DNA of 64,000 nt from an uncultured Sulfitobacter sp. (GCA_947502265.1 CANMZB010000019.1:1-64000), one strand, 5' to 3'. Counted from the first letter of the stretch, positions 45,984 through 55,627 are shown. A program made the numbers and translations. The notes: generated by a model from the letters alone, not told the origin.

Positions 45984-48344
45984 TCACATCACCAGATCAA
46001 ACACGTCGCTGCCGATCTGGAGGTTGATCTCATCCTGTCCTGCACCGTCGATCAACGCCCACATGATCTGCCCCGTTGGCTTGTAGATCACAAAGGCTTC
46101 GGCCACATCCGCGTCACCCGCGTTGGCCTTGGCGGCATAGTTGATCTGGAACTGGTTGGCCGTCGCAGTGCCACGCCCGAAGACCAGCACATCACCTTGC
46201 GCAGCATTATAGTCCTGCACCCAATCCGATCCGTGATCGAAAATACCAAGGTGGAAGAACGCATCCGCCCCCGCGCCGCCATTCACCTGATCATAGCCGA
46301 AACCGCCGTTGATGAAGTCATCCCCGTCGCCGCCGAACAGGACATCGCCAAGCGCGCCACCGCTCAGTTGGTCATCGCCGGTGCCGCCGATCACCGTATC
46401 ACCGCCAAAGCCGCCGGAAATCACGTCATCGCCCGCATCGCCGCGCAGCAGATCATTGCCGTAACCGCCGTCAATCGTGTCATTGCCGTCGCCGCCGTAA
46501 ATCACATCGCGCCGGTCCTGATCTGTGGCACCGCCATAAATCAGGTCGTCACCGCCGTTGCCGATCAACGTGTCGGCCCCGTCAAGCCCGCGCAGGATCT
46601 CCGCGTCGTCGCTGCTGACCAGCCGGTCATTCCCTGACGTGCCGGTCAACGTCCCCTTACCAACGCTCAGCTCGTAAGAGCCAAACCCGTGACTGCTCGC
46701 AGGGGTGTAACCGCCCCGATCACCTGCATAGATGAAATAGGTGCCCGCCTCGGTCGTGGTGAAGGTCAGCGTAGCATCGCTGTCATAAGACGTCTCGCGA
46801 TCGAGATAGGTGCCGTTACCCGCAAAGATCGACACCGCCGCCCGGTCGAGGCTTTGGATGCCGCCATCGCCGGTCATCGTGATGTCATAGGTACGCCCTG
46901 CCGCCAGTTCGGTGCGGTACATATCCTTGTCGACGCGGTAATCCAGCGTATCGCGCACGGTTTCATTAACAGCGATCTGCGCCCGCGTGCCAAATCCGTT
47001 CGAGGTTTCGCGCACCATCTCCAGTTCGTAGTTGCCGTCGTTGTTGGTCGAATAAGACGATCCCTGCCCGGTCTGCACATAATAGGTGCCCGCATCGGCG
47101 GGGGTATACGTCAGCAGGTTGCGCCGGTCGGCCTGTTCGGTGCCGCTGGCGTTGAACAGCGTCAGCGCAAATTTCGACAAGGCATCGCCGCTGCCGTCCC
47201 CCGCCAGCGTCCAATAGTAGCTGTAGCCGGTTTCCAGATCGGTCTGATACCAGTCGCGGTCGGTGTTATACTCCGACCGGCCGCGCTGTGTTTCGCCTGA
47301 TGCGATACGCCCTTCGGTGTCGGCATTGGCTGTCAACTCTGCGGTCATGGAAAGCTCGTAAATGCCGTCCTGACCGCTCCCCGTATATGAACGGCCCGTT
47401 TGCACATAGTAGGTGCCGTCCGTCGCAGGGGTAAAAGCCATGCCGGACCGGCCCGTGTCCACTTCTGTGCCGCTGGCATCATACAGGGTAAGATAGAAAT
47501 TGCTCACAGCCTCGCTGCTGCCATCACCCGCCAGCGTCCAGTAATAGCTTTTGGTGTCTTCCAGCGTGACCGCATACCAGTCACGATCGGATTGATATTC
47601 CGCGCGGCCCGTCACCGTTTCGCCGTCCGCGATGGTGGCGCGGGTCTGGTCGTTGTCGGCGGTTTCCGCCGTCATGCCCAACAGATAGTTACCCTCCAGC
47701 CCCGAGCCATAGGAGGACCGCCCGGTCTGCACATAATAGGTGCCCGCCGTGGGCGCGGTGAAGGCCATGTCGCCCCGCCCCGTATCCACTTGTGTGCCAT
47801 TGTCATCAAAGAGCGTCAGATAAAACTGGCTCACCGCATCGCCGCTGCCATCACCCGACATCGTCCAGTAATAGCTCTCGTCGGTTTCCAGCGTGACCGC
47901 ATACCAATCGCGGTCATACCGGTGATCGGACCGCCCCGCGCGGATCACCTGCGTGTCCAGCGTTTCGGTTGTCGACGCATTGTCGGCAACTTCCTCAAGC
48001 AGGCGCAGGCGGTAATTGCCCGCAGAGGCCGCGCTGTTGTAAGAACTGCCGACCTGGGCGTAATACATTCCCGCCTGCGCCGGTGTCAGGGCGACCCCGC
48101 CGGTGCCGCTTTGCAACCGCGTGCCGTCTGCATCATAGATCGACACTCCCAGATTACCGAGTGCTGCGCCGCTGCCGTCACCGGTCAGCGTCCAGTAATA
48201 GCCTTTATCATCGCGCAATTGCGATCCGATCCAATCGGAAGCTTTCGGCCCCTCGACTGTCCCGCGAAACTCGTCCCCCCCCGTAATGGTATAGGCCGTA
48301 CCGGTATTGGAAACCGCATCTGTGCTTTCAGTAATAATCGCCAT
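45984..48344 (-). CDS. RTX protein with five PPC-like repeats
   Basis: 786 residues. Residues 1-560 hold five repeats of about 105-115 residues with the core DRDWYAVTLE ... YYWTLAGDGS ... GTYYVQTG, which resemble bacterial pre-peptidase C-terminal (PPC) domains, beta-sandwiches often found at the ends of secreted proteases. Here no protease is attached. RTX repeats (about 590-680) and the shared cassette ending FDLVM follow. The ATG at 48344 has AAGGG upstream. Probably a secreted binding protein. Confidence 0.84.
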   Translation of the reverse strand: MAIITESTDAVSNTGTAYTITGGDEFRGTVEGPKASDWIGSQLRDDKGYYWTLTGDGSGAALGNLGVSIYDADGTRLQSGTGGVALTPAQAGMYYAQVGSSYNSAASAGNYRLRLLEEVADNASTTETLDTQVIRAGRSDHRYDRDWYAVTLETDESYYWTMSGDGSGDAVSQFYLTLFDDNGTQVDTGRGDMAFTAPTAGTYYVQTGRSSYGSGLEGNYLLGMTAETADNDQTRATIADGETVTGRAEYQSDRDWYAVTLEDTKSYYWTLAGDGSSEAVSNFYLTLYDASGTEVDTGRSGMAFTPATDGTYYVQTGRSYTGSGQDGIYELSMTAELTANADTEGRIASGETQRGRSEYNTDRDWYQTDLETGYSYYWTLAGDGSGDALSKFALTLFNASGTEQADRRNLLTYTPADAGTYYVQTGQGSSYSTNNDGNYELEMVRETSNGFGTRAQIAVNETVRDTLDYRVDKDMYRTELAAGRTYDITMTGDGGIQSLDRAAVSIFAGNGTYLDRETSYDSDATLTFTTTEAGTYFIYAGDRGGYTPASSHGFGSYELSVGKGTLTGTSGNDRLVSSDDAEILRGLDGADTLIGNGGDDLIYGGATDQDRRDVIYGGDGNDTIDGGYGNDLLRGDAGDDVISGGFGGDTVIGGTGDDQLSGGALGDVLFGGDGDDFINGGFGYDQVNGGAGADAFFHLGIFDHGSDWVQDYNAAQGDVLVFGRGTATANQFQINYAAKANAGDADVAEAFVIYKPTGQIMWALIDGAGQDEINLQIGSDVFDLVM
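46291..46515 (-). repeat. 225-bp inverted repeat, arm 2 (RTX cassette)
   Basis: Partner of 45314-45538. The two arms face each other across 752 bp that contain both gene tails and the terminator. Confidence 0.92.
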
Positions 48345-48367
48345 CGTTAACCCTTAATGAAAATCGG

Positions 48368-48400
48368 CCTGTCCCGATCTTTTGCGGGGCAGGTTTTTTT
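48368..48400 (+). terminator. Terminator-like hairpin pointing rightward
   Basis: CCTGTCCCG (48368-48376) pairs with CGGGGCAGG (48385-48393, one G-U pair), followed by seven T. As a plus-strand terminator it has no obvious gene to end, because the flanking RTX gene is leftward. It may instead belong to lost DNA or act in the leader of the leftward gene. Confidence 0.6.
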
Positions 48401-48556
48401 GTACATTACATAGGCCAACAAGGGGCTTCAACAGTCAAGGTTTTGCCAGATCATTTTGCGTTACACGATCGATAACATATGCTTACAACGCCCCCTCAAC
48501 CACGTCTTCGCCGGACCGGAGACTGGTTTGATGCCGCCTTGCACCTGCGCCCGCAA

Positions 48557-48651
48557 GGCCTCACGCCGTACGAATACTTATGCAAATATGGACTTCCGGC
48601 CCGGATCGGCTCATCTTGGGGCCAAACCGCCAGATGCCGGACCAGATTTCG
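48557..48651 (+). pseudogene. C-terminal remnant of an IS481/IS3-type transposase (frameshifted)
   Basis: GLTPYEYLCK in one frame is continued in another frame by IWTSGPDRLILGPNRQMPDQ, together matching the usual transposase ending (LTPYEFICKxWTxEPxRFxxxPxHQMPG). Restoring one A in the AAA run at 48584-48586 joins the two. No inverted repeats or upstream transposase sequence remain. It fills much of the 388-bp gap between the PPC-RTX start and the decarboxylase start. Confidence 0.75.
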
Positions 48652-48732
48652 GATCCGAGCACAAGCCTCGGAGGCAGGCCAACGCAATCGGCACGCTTGA
48701 AATCCGCGCTGAAAACTGGTGGGAATGCGACG

Positions 48733-50196
48733 ATGACATCTGACACACCCGAAAATAACAGCCTCGATCCCGAAGACTGGGACAGCTTTCGCGCGCAGGC
48801 CCACACGCTTCTTGATGCCTGCCTCGATCATCTTCAGCACGCCCGCGACCAGCCATGGCAACCGGTGCCGCAGCCGGTGCGCGACAGCTACGCCCTGCCC
48901 GACACAGGCACCGGCACCGACACCGCCTCGCTGGTTGCGGCTCTGCGCGACACGATGCTGCCCTATGCCACCGGCAACACACATCCGCGGTTTTTCGGCT
49001 GGGTCCATGGCAGCGGCATGGCCGAAGGGGTGCTGGCGGAAATGGTTGCCGCCACGATGAATTCCAACTGCGGCGGGCGGGATCACGGGATGGTCTATGT
49101 CGAACGCGCCGTGATCGACTGGACGCGGCGGCAAATGGGCTTTCCCGATACGGCGTCGGGGGTGTTGGTGGCGGGCACATCGCAGGCCACGGTCATCGCG
49201 CTTGGCACCGCACGGCTGCGCGCGCTGGGGGCCGGGGTGCGCCAGACCGGCAATCAGGACCGCCGCCTGATCGCTTATGCCGGTGCGGGCGTCCATAGCG
49301 CCACCAGCAAGGCAATCGAGTTGTTGGGCATTGGCAATGCCAACCTGCGGCTGCTGCCCGAAACCGGAGAGGGGCTGGACGTTGAGGCGCTGCGTGACCA
49401 GATCGCCCGCGACCGCGCTCAAGGGGGGCTTCCGTTTGCCCTGATCGGCACTGCCGGCTCGGTGAATTTTGGCAGATACGATAACCTGAACGCATTGGCC
49501 GATGTCGCCGCCGCCGAGCAGATATGGCTGCATGTAGACGGGGCGTTCGGGGCCTGGACCCGGCTCGCCGATGCGCCCTGGCGCGCCCTTTCAGACGGGA
49601 TCGGGCGGGCCGACAGCATCGCCTGCGATTTTCACAAATGGATGTATGTGCCTTATGATTGCGGTCTGGTCCTGATCCGCAACGAGGCCGAACATCGGGC
49701 GGCCTTTGCCGCGCGCCCGTCTTATCTCGCCCCGCTGGGCGAGGGTCTGGCAGGGGGCGATCCGTGGTATTGCGACTATGGCACCGACCTGTCGCGCGGC
49801 AACCGTGCGCTCAAGGTCTGGACCGCGATCCGCGCACATGGCGCGCAAAATCTCGGAGCTGCGATCACCGCCAATTGCCGGGCAGCGGCCCGGATGGGCG
49901 CGCTGATCGAGGCAACCCCCCGCCTCGCTCTGGCGGTGCCTGTGGTCTCAAACGTCGTGGTATTCACCGCCGACGATACGCTGGACGCCGCCGCCCAAAG
50001 TGATTTGAACATCTACCTTGCCCAAAAGCTTCAGATGACAGGCGAGGTCGTGTTCTCGACCACTCTGGCTGATATGCCTTCGGGCAGCGGCATCACCTGC
50101 CTGCGCGCAGCCATCACCAACCACCGCACTGCCCCCGATGACATTGTCAGGGCCATCGCGGCCGTTGCAGATTTCCGCCCGTCGGGACCCGCCTGA
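48733..50196 (+). CDS. PLP-dependent decarboxylase (group II / aromatic amino acid type)
   Basis: 487 residues. Fold-type I PLP enzyme of the DOPA/tyrosine/glutamate decarboxylase group: TNPRFFGWVHG-like start (NTHPRFFGWVHGSG), cofactor region VLVAGTSQATVIAL, IGTAGSVNFGRYD, Asp in LHVDGAFGAW and the PLP lysine in CDFHKWMYVPYD. It decarboxylates an amino acid; the substrate cannot be told. The ATG at 48733 starts the family-like sequence; the upstream extension is the transposase remnant. It is isolated among RTX genes and convergent with the CAP-RTX gene. Confidence 0.88.
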   Translation: MTSDTPENNSLDPEDWDSFRAQAHTLLDACLDHLQHARDQPWQPVPQPVRDSYALPDTGTGTDTASLVAALRDTMLPYATGNTHPRFFGWVHGSGMAEGVLAEMVAATMNSNCGGRDHGMVYVERAVIDWTRRQMGFPDTASGVLVAGTSQATVIALGTARLRALGAGVRQTGNQDRRLIAYAGAGVHSATSKAIELLGIGNANLRLLPETGEGLDVEALRDQIARDRAQGGLPFALIGTAGSVNFGRYDNLNALADVAAAEQIWLHVDGAFGAWTRLADAPWRALSDGIGRADSIACDFHKWMYVPYDCGLVLIRNEAEHRAAFAARPSYLAPLGEGLAGGDPWYCDYGTDLSRGNRALKVWTAIRAHGAQNLGAAITANCRAAARMGALIEATPRLALAVPVVSNVVVFTADDTLDAAAQSDLNIYLAQKLQMTGEVVFSTTLADMPSGSGITCLRAAITNHRTAPDDIVRAIAAVADFRPSGPA

Positions 50197-50253
50197 CCCA
50201 TCCGGCAGCCCCCCATGTGGCGGATGACACAACACCGGCCCCGAAAAACGGCG

Positions 50254-51495
50254 TCAGCCCATCAAATCAAAGGTCTGCCCGTCAATCCGCAGGTTGATCT
50301 CTTCCTGCGCCATGCCATCAACCAGCGCCCAGAGGATCTGGCCCGTGGGTCTGTAGATCACAAACGCCTCGGCCACATCGCCCGCACCGGCCCCCTCGGT
50401 GGCGGCGGCGTTGATCTGGAACTGGCCCACTGTGGCGCCCTGCCCGCCAAAGAACAGCACATCACCCTGCGCGCTGCTGTAATCCTGTATCCAGTCGGAT
50501 CCGTGATCCGCGATGCCAAGGTGGAAAAACTGGTCCGCACCGCCGCCGCCATTCACCAGATCCGAGCCAAAGCCGCCATTGATGAAATCATCGCCCGCGC
50601 CGCCAAATATCACATCGCCAAAGGCCCCCCCCGAGAGATGGTCATTGCCCGTACCGCCGATGATCGTATCCGCGCCAAAGCCACCCACGATGGTGTCATT
50701 GCCCGCGTCGCCGCGCAGCTCGTCATTGCCGTAGCCGCCCGCGATATAATCATCGCCCGCCCCCCCCATAATGAAGTCGCGCAGATCATCCGCCGTCTCG
50801 CCGCCATAGATCACATCATCGCCCGCGCCGCCGTTGATCGTATCGGCCCCGTCGCCCCCGGTCACGGTATCGTTGCCGCCCTGCGCCAGTATCCGGTCCG
50901 AAAAACCGGTGCCACGGATCATCTCGCCGGCATCGGTGCCGATGGTTCTGGGGGCGTTATTATCGGCCTCGCGCCCGAACCAGACGTCATAGATACGGCC
51001 CCCGTAATTGCCGAAACCGCCCCCGCCTGTCGAGCCGTCCGATTCCACGCCGATGCCGATGGCGTTCCATTCGGCGTTCGCCCAGATCCCCTGATTCAGG
51101 ATGACCGCGTTATGGCCGGGAGAGTTTTTCCACCCCTCCAGCGCCTCTTCGATCCAGGATTGCCCCACCGCCCTGATCTCGTATCCATTGCCCGGATAAT
51201 CGGTACCCAACAGCGTAGGCCTGTCCCACATCACTTCGGGCGCGCGGTGATCCTCGTAATAGAAGCCATCCGACCAGCTGTGCAGGCTGGCCCCCTCGGG
51301 CAGGATCACCCCCGCCTCCCATAGGTTTTCCTTTGTATCCAGCGTGTGCCGCCCTGCCACCAGCGTCAGATCGCTCGACAGCGGGATCGCGGGCAGCCCG
51401 TTTTGCGCGCGGTATTCCATGATCAGGTGATAAAGATCCAACTCCGGCAGGCTCAGGTTGTCCTGGCGGGTAGGCGCATAAATATCGAGTGTCAT
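50254..51495 (-). CDS. CAP (SCP/PR-1) domain RTX protein
   Basis: 413 residues. The N-terminal part (about 15-190) is a bacterial CAP domain: LYHLIMEYRAQNGLPAIPLS, LTLVAGRHTLD, the conserved EALEGWKNSPGHNAVIL and a final strand WNAIGIGVE. RTX repeats (about 215-310) and the shared cassette ending FDLMG follow. The start at 51495 has AAGGA 7 bp upstream; an in-frame ATG at 51522 is possible. CAP domains act extracellularly, which agrees with type I secretion. Function unknown. Confidence 0.86.
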   Translation of the reverse strand: MTLDIYAPTRQDNLSLPELDLYHLIMEYRAQNGLPAIPLSSDLTLVAGRHTLDTKENLWEAGVILPEGASLHSWSDGFYYEDHRAPEVMWDRPTLLGTDYPGNGYEIRAVGQSWIEEALEGWKNSPGHNAVILNQGIWANAEWNAIGIGVESDGSTGGGGFGNYGGRIYDVWFGREADNNAPRTIGTDAGEMIRGTGFSDRILAQGGNDTVTGGDGADTINGGAGDDVIYGGETADDLRDFIMGGAGDDYIAGGYGNDELRGDAGNDTIVGGFGADTIIGGTGNDHLSGGAFGDVIFGGAGDDFINGGFGSDLVNGGGGADQFFHLGIADHGSDWIQDYSSAQGDVLFFGGQGATVGQFQINAAATEGAGAGDVAEAFVIYRPTGQILWALVDGMAQEEINLRIDGQTFDLMG

Positions 51496-51653
51496 GCAGC
51501 GATCCTTTTTGATGTTGCACAAGGGAGGCGGCCCGCAGGCCTGTCCTCCATACTCTGCCCGATGAATTTACAAATGGCAAAGCGGTCACATGACATGCCC
51601 CCCGACGCACGGCCCCATCCCGTCAGATCAAATAGGTTCACCGCACAAAAATC

Positions 51654-51683
51654 GGGCGCGGCCTGCATCTGCCGGCCGCGCCC
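51654..51683 (-). terminator. Terminator of the RTX gene at 51708-53339
   Basis: A 10-bp stem GGGCGCGGCC/GGCCGCGCCC with a 10-base loop, followed on the minus strand by GATTTTTG. It lies 25 bp past the stop codon. Confidence 0.85.
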
Positions 51684-51707
51684 CCTAAGTTTTGCTGTGA
51701 GCCTGGA

Positions 51708-53339
51708 TCAGCTCATCAGATCAAATGTCTCGCCGCCGATCCGCAGGTTGATCTCGTCCTGCCCCATGCCATCCACCAGCGCCCACATGATCTGCCCTGT
51801 GGGGCGATAGATAACAAAGGCTTCGGCCACATCGGCCTCGCCTGCGGTCTCCTTGAACGCCTCGTTGATCTGGAACTGCGCGCGCGTGGCATTGCTGTTG
51901 CCGAACACCAGCGTATCACCGTCCATCGCCGTATAATCCTGCACCCAGTCCGATCCGTGATCCGCAATGCCAAGGTGAAAGAACTCATCCGCCCCCGCGC
52001 CGCCGTTGATTAGGTCATAGCCAAAGCCGCCGTTGATAAAATCATCGCCGTCCCCCCCGAACAGATGATCACCAAGCGCAGAACCCGTAAGCGTGTCATT
52101 CCCCGCCCCGCCAATCACCGTATCTGCACCAAAGCCGCCCGAAATCACGTCATCGCCCGCATCGCCGCGCAATTCGTCATTGCCATAGCCGCCGTCAATC
52201 GTGTCATTGCCGTCACCGCCATAGATCACGTCGCGCCGGTCCTGGTCTGTGGCGCCCCCGATCAACAGGTCATTGCCCGCCCCCCCGATAATCACATCGG
52301 TGCCGTCACCGCCATAAATCGTGTCGTTACCCGCAAGACCCGACAGGCGGTCATCGCCCTGCCCGCCCAGGATCAGATCGCCAACACCCGTACCTGTCAG
52401 TGCGTCATTGCCGCCAAAGCCTGCCATCACAACGCCCAGATTGCCGTCCTCTGCGGTGATAACGTCACGCGCCCGCCCCGGGGCACCGCTGCCCAACTCC
52501 AGATAGGCCATCTCGCGCCCCTCCACAAAGAGCCGCGCATCTTCCAGGGACCCCCCTTCGGGGAAATCACCGCTCAGGGTGAAGAACGGAACATCCTGTG
52601 CGCCCGATATCACCATATTGCGCAGTGTGATGCCGTCTTCGTCATAAAAACCGCCCTCACCCAGAATGGATGTGACCACTCCCAGACTGGTCAGCCCGCC
52701 CGTCAGGCCGCCGGCAAAACTGCCGTTGAATGTCAGGCTCAGATCCTGCGGCAGATCCACGCGCACCTTGTCCGTGCCAAGCGCAATATCCAACAGGTCC
52801 GTGCCGCCGTCCTTGAACGTCATACCCGACAGGTCATAGCGCGCGAGGATCGCGTCATAAGCGGCCTGATCCTGCGGCGAGACAAAATCGTATTCATTAG
52901 CGAATTCGCCCGCCGCCTCGGCCAGTTCCAGCACATCGGTAAGGTCGGTGGGAAAGCGGCCTTCGATTTCGACCGTCTTACCGCCCACACTCAGCGTCAG
53001 CAGGCTACCACTCAGCGCAGCGTCCAGCACCACAGTCGCGCCATCGCGCACCTCGATCCCCGTCAGGGTGCCGCGTGCAGTGCCGTTCTCCAGCGCGTTG
53101 GAAAATGCCTCGAACGAGCTGGCAGGCGCGAATCCGCGGCCCGTGATTTCGATCGATATATTACCCTGACGGCCCGTAATGCCGGTGCTGCTGATCGACA
53201 CGCTGCTTGGCGCGTCCAGATCAATGTCGCCCAACTCGGGCAGATCGGCATCATAAAGCGCCTCAAGCGCCTCAAGCGGGTTGGTCCCCGCACGGTCAAG
53301 ATAGGTGATGAAAGCTTGGGTAAGGTCGACACGGGTCAT
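51708..53339 (-). CDS. RTX protein with unrecognised N-terminal domain
   Basis: 543 residues. Residues 1-310 are not recognised: after an acidic helix (AFITYLDRAGTNPLEALEAL) comes a beta-rich part (ISIEITGRGFAPASSFEAF; VVLDAALSGSLLTLSVGGKT), then an alpha/beta section (FKDGGTDLLDIALGTDKVRV; FFTLSGDFPEGGSLEDARLF). RTX repeats run from about 315 to 430 and the shared cassette ends in FDLMS. The ATG at 53339 has AAGGA upstream. The RTX part is nearly identical in DNA to the neighbouring NIDO-RTX gene. Confidence 0.83.
   Translation of the reverse strand: MTRVDLTQAFITYLDRAGTNPLEALEALYDADLPELGDIDLDAPSSVSISSTGITGRQGNISIEITGRGFAPASSFEAFSNALENGTARGTLTGIEVRDGATVVLDAALSGSLLTLSVGGKTVEIEGRFPTDLTDVLELAEAAGEFANEYDFVSPQDQAAYDAILARYDLSGMTFKDGGTDLLDIALGTDKVRVDLPQDLSLTFNGSFAGGLTGGLTSLGVVTSILGEGGFYDEDGITLRNMVISGAQDVPFFTLSGDFPEGGSLEDARLFVEGREMAYLELGSGAPGRARDVITAEDGNLGVVMAGFGGNDALTGTGVGDLILGGQGDDRLSGLAGNDTIYGGDGTDVIIGGAGNDLLIGGATDQDRRDVIYGGDGNDTIDGGYGNDELRGDAGDDVISGGFGADTVIGGAGNDTLTGSALGDHLFGGDGDDFINGGFGYDLINGGAGADEFFHLGIADHGSDWVQDYTAMDGDTLVFGNSNATRAQFQINEAFKETAGEADVAEAFVIYRPTGQIMWALVDGMGQDEINLRIGGETFDLMS
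51935..52325 (-). repeat. 391-bp direct repeat, copy 1 (RTX cassette)
   Basis: Matches 54010-54400 at a constant offset of 2075 bp with 6 mismatches and no gaps (about 98.5 percent, counted by hand). Both copies are within leftward RTX genes and in frame. Confidence 0.93.
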
Positions 53340-53426
53340 GAAATATCCTTTTTCAAAAGAGAAGCATTTGTTTTTTCAAACCTTCTCATACAAGGGGTGA
53401 AACGTCGATATAAATTGCTTTTCCCG

Positions 53427-53723
53427 TCAAAACACCTTCCGCAGATACGTCCTGCGGGGGCGTATCGTGACTCCGGGCGCGCGCGGCGGCAGATCACCGG
53501 ATCGACCCGCATTGGAAGTGTTAGCCGCGAAATACAGGGCTCCGTTCTGCTCGTACATCCGGCGCGCAGGCGCGCTGCTGGCCGCACCAGAGAGCAGATC
53601 GCACACCAGTGTCGGGGCGCTGATGCCATCGAATTTATACAGCTCGTTGCCGGACACACCATTGGTCGCCCTGAAAAACAGCCCGCCATTCAGCGTCTCG
53701 CTGCGAAAACACCTAAAGAGCGG
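53427..53723 (-). pseudogene. Remnant of an ELWxxDGT-repeat protein
   Basis: The minus-strand frame contains LNGGLFFRATNGVSGNELY then KFDGISAPTLVCDLLSGAAS and NGALYFAANTSNAG, the pattern of ELWxxDGT/hyalin-like repeats (ELWKxDGTxxGTxLVxDIxPG, NGxLYFxAN) of secreted RTX proteins. There is no proper start and only about one and a half repeats; the tail (RPRRTYLRKVF) looks unrelated. It sits in the 446-bp gap between two RTX genes and is probably a leftover N-terminal module. Confidence 0.65.
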
Positions 53724-53785
53724 TCAGGCCCCGCAAAAAGAACGACAGAACTCATGTGAGAATTCCCCCCGCTGCGGGCCGCCGT

Positions 53786-55528
53786 TTACTCCGTCAGATC
53801 AAAAACATCCCCGCCGATCTGTAAATTGATGCTGCGCGCGTTGCCGCCATCCACCAGCGCCCACAGGATCTGGCCCGTGGGCTTGTAGATGACAAAAGCC
53901 TCAGCCACATCCGCCGATCCCGCCCCCGCCTTCGAGGCATAGTTGATCTGAAACTGGTTGGCCGTCGCCACCCCGCCAAAGGACAGGAAATCACCCTGCC
54001 GGTGGCTGAAATCCTGCACCCAGTCCGATCCGTGATCCGCAATGCCAAGGTGAAAGAACTCATCCGCCCCCGCGCCGCCGTTGATCAGGTCATAGCCAAA
54101 GCCGCCGTTGATGAAATCATCGCCGCCCCCCCCGAACAGATGATCACCAAGCGCAGAACCCGTAAGCGTGTCATTCCCCGCCCCGCCAATCACCGTATCT
54201 GCACCAAAGCCGCCCGAAATCACGTCATCGCCCGCATCGCCGCGCAATTCGTCATTGCCATAGCCGCCGTCAATCGTGTCATTGCCGTCGCCGCCATAGA
54301 TCACGTCGCGCCGGTCCTGGTCTGTGGCGCCCCCGATCAACAGGTCATTGCCCGCACCCCCGATGATCACATCGGTGCCGTCACCGCCATAAATCGTGTC
54401 CGCCCCGTCGGAACCGTCAAGCGTGTCGTCACCGTCACCGCCGCGCAGAATGTCGTTGCCCGCACCCCCGGTCAGCCGGTCGTCACCATCGCCGCCCTCA
54501 AGCGTGTCATTGCCCGTCCCGCCCGACAGCACATCGTTGCCCGCGCCCCCGCCAAGGCTGTCATTGCCCCCGCCACCCTCAAGCGTGTCATTGCCAAATC
54601 CGCCCAGCAGGATGTCATTGCCCGCGCCCTCGCCGGTCCCGTCACCGGTCAGCCGGTCATCGCCCGCGCCGCCCTCAAGCGTGTCATTGCCCGCCCCGCC
54701 CGACAGCGTGTCGTCGCCCGCATCCCCTTCCAGCACATCCGCGCCCGCCCCGCCGTCCATCCGGTCATTGCCACCGCCGCCGCTCATCACATCCTCTGCG
54801 CCGCCGCCCTCCAATACGTCACCGGACGCCCCGCCGCTGATCTCCTGCCCCACCGGCTCTACATTCACGATCACGCCGCCGCGCATCTCGTAGATCCACA
54901 TGCCCGGAATGCCCGACGGCCCCAGCCGCGCGTCCAGATCGCCCAGAACATCATAGCCGTCGCGCGTCTCGATCAGCAGCGGGTCGGTGTCGCGCCCGTA
55001 CAGCCCCGCGCGCGCGCCCACGTCCCCCTCGCCCGTGCCGATGGTCCAGCCGATGGTGTCATAGCGGTAGACGATATCGAAATCCCCGCCGCCCCGATCA
55101 AACAACTGCATCTGGAACGTGTTGGGCGTATCCGCGCGCCGCCGGTAGACGCCCACCGCATCCCAGGTGATCGTCACCACATCGCCCACCGCGTCCACAT
55201 CCACCCAGATGCCGCCGCTCTCGAACCCCTCACCATCCAGCCGCGTATCCACATCCGCCCAGAAGGGCGCGATCATATCACGGGCAAGGCCACCGTTGCC
55301 TGCCGTGGGATAGGCCGACACCCGCGCGCCAAAACTCACCGTGCCATTGGTATTGAGCCACAGCTGGTCTGCACCGTAATCGCGCCCCAGATAATTCAAC
55401 CCGTGCTCGAACACCGCGCCCAATGACAGCCGGATAGAGCTGTCATCACTGTGCGCCATTGCCTGCTCGCCAAAGCCGCGCGCCCCTCCAAGGTCGGTGA
55501 CCGCCCTGCCGTTGCCCGTGATCTCCAT
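53786..55528 (-). CDS. RTX protein with NIDO-like domain
   Basis: 580 residues. Residues 25-220 resemble the extracellular NIDO (nidogen) domain: [70 protein letters not shown] and [10 protein letters not shown] long RTX block (about 250-470) leads into the shared cassette ending FDLTE. The ATG at 55528 has a perfect AGGAGG ribosome site, so longer upstream frames are rejected. NIDO domains occur in adhesive and matrix proteins, suggesting a surface-binding role. Confidence 0.86.
   Translation of the reverse strand: MEITGNGRAVTDLGGARGFGEQAMAHSDDSSIRLSLGAVFEHGLNYLGRDYGADQLWLNTNGTVSFGARVSAYPTAGNGGLARDMIAPFWADVDTRLDGEGFESGGIWVDVDAVGDVVTITWDAVGVYRRRADTPNTFQMQLFDRGGGDFDIVYRYDTIGWTIGTGEGDVGARAGLYGRDTDPLLIETRDGYDVLGDLDARLGPSGIPGMWIYEMRGGVIVNVEPVGQEISGGASGDVLEGGGAEDVMSGGGGNDRMDGGAGADVLEGDAGDDTLSGGAGNDTLEGGAGDDRLTGDGTGEGAGNDILLGGFGNDTLEGGGGNDSLGGGAGNDVLSGGTGNDTLEGGDGDDRLTGGAGNDILRGGDGDDTLDGSDGADTIYGGDGTDVIIGGAGNDLLIGGATDQDRRDVIYGGDGNDTIDGGYGNDELRGDAGDDVISGGFGADTVIGGAGNDTLTGSALGDHLFGGGGDDFINGGFGYDLINGGAGADEFFHLGIADHGSDWVQDFSHRQGDFLSFGGVATANQFQINYASKAGAGSADVAEAFVIYKPTGQILWALVDGGNARSINLQIGGDVFDLTE
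54010..54400 (-). repeat. 391-bp direct repeat, copy 2 (RTX cassette)
   Basis: Partner of 51935-52325. The region between the copies contains the tail of this gene, the ELWxxDGT remnant and the N-terminal part of the next gene. Confidence 0.93.
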
Positions 55529-55627
55529 CTGAACCTCCTGTAGGCGCGCAAGATGCGCATCTCCCGCCCTTGTCATAGGGCCAACCTCTTGCCAAAAGGT
55601 TGGCAAATCCCAAATCCAAGGCCCGCC

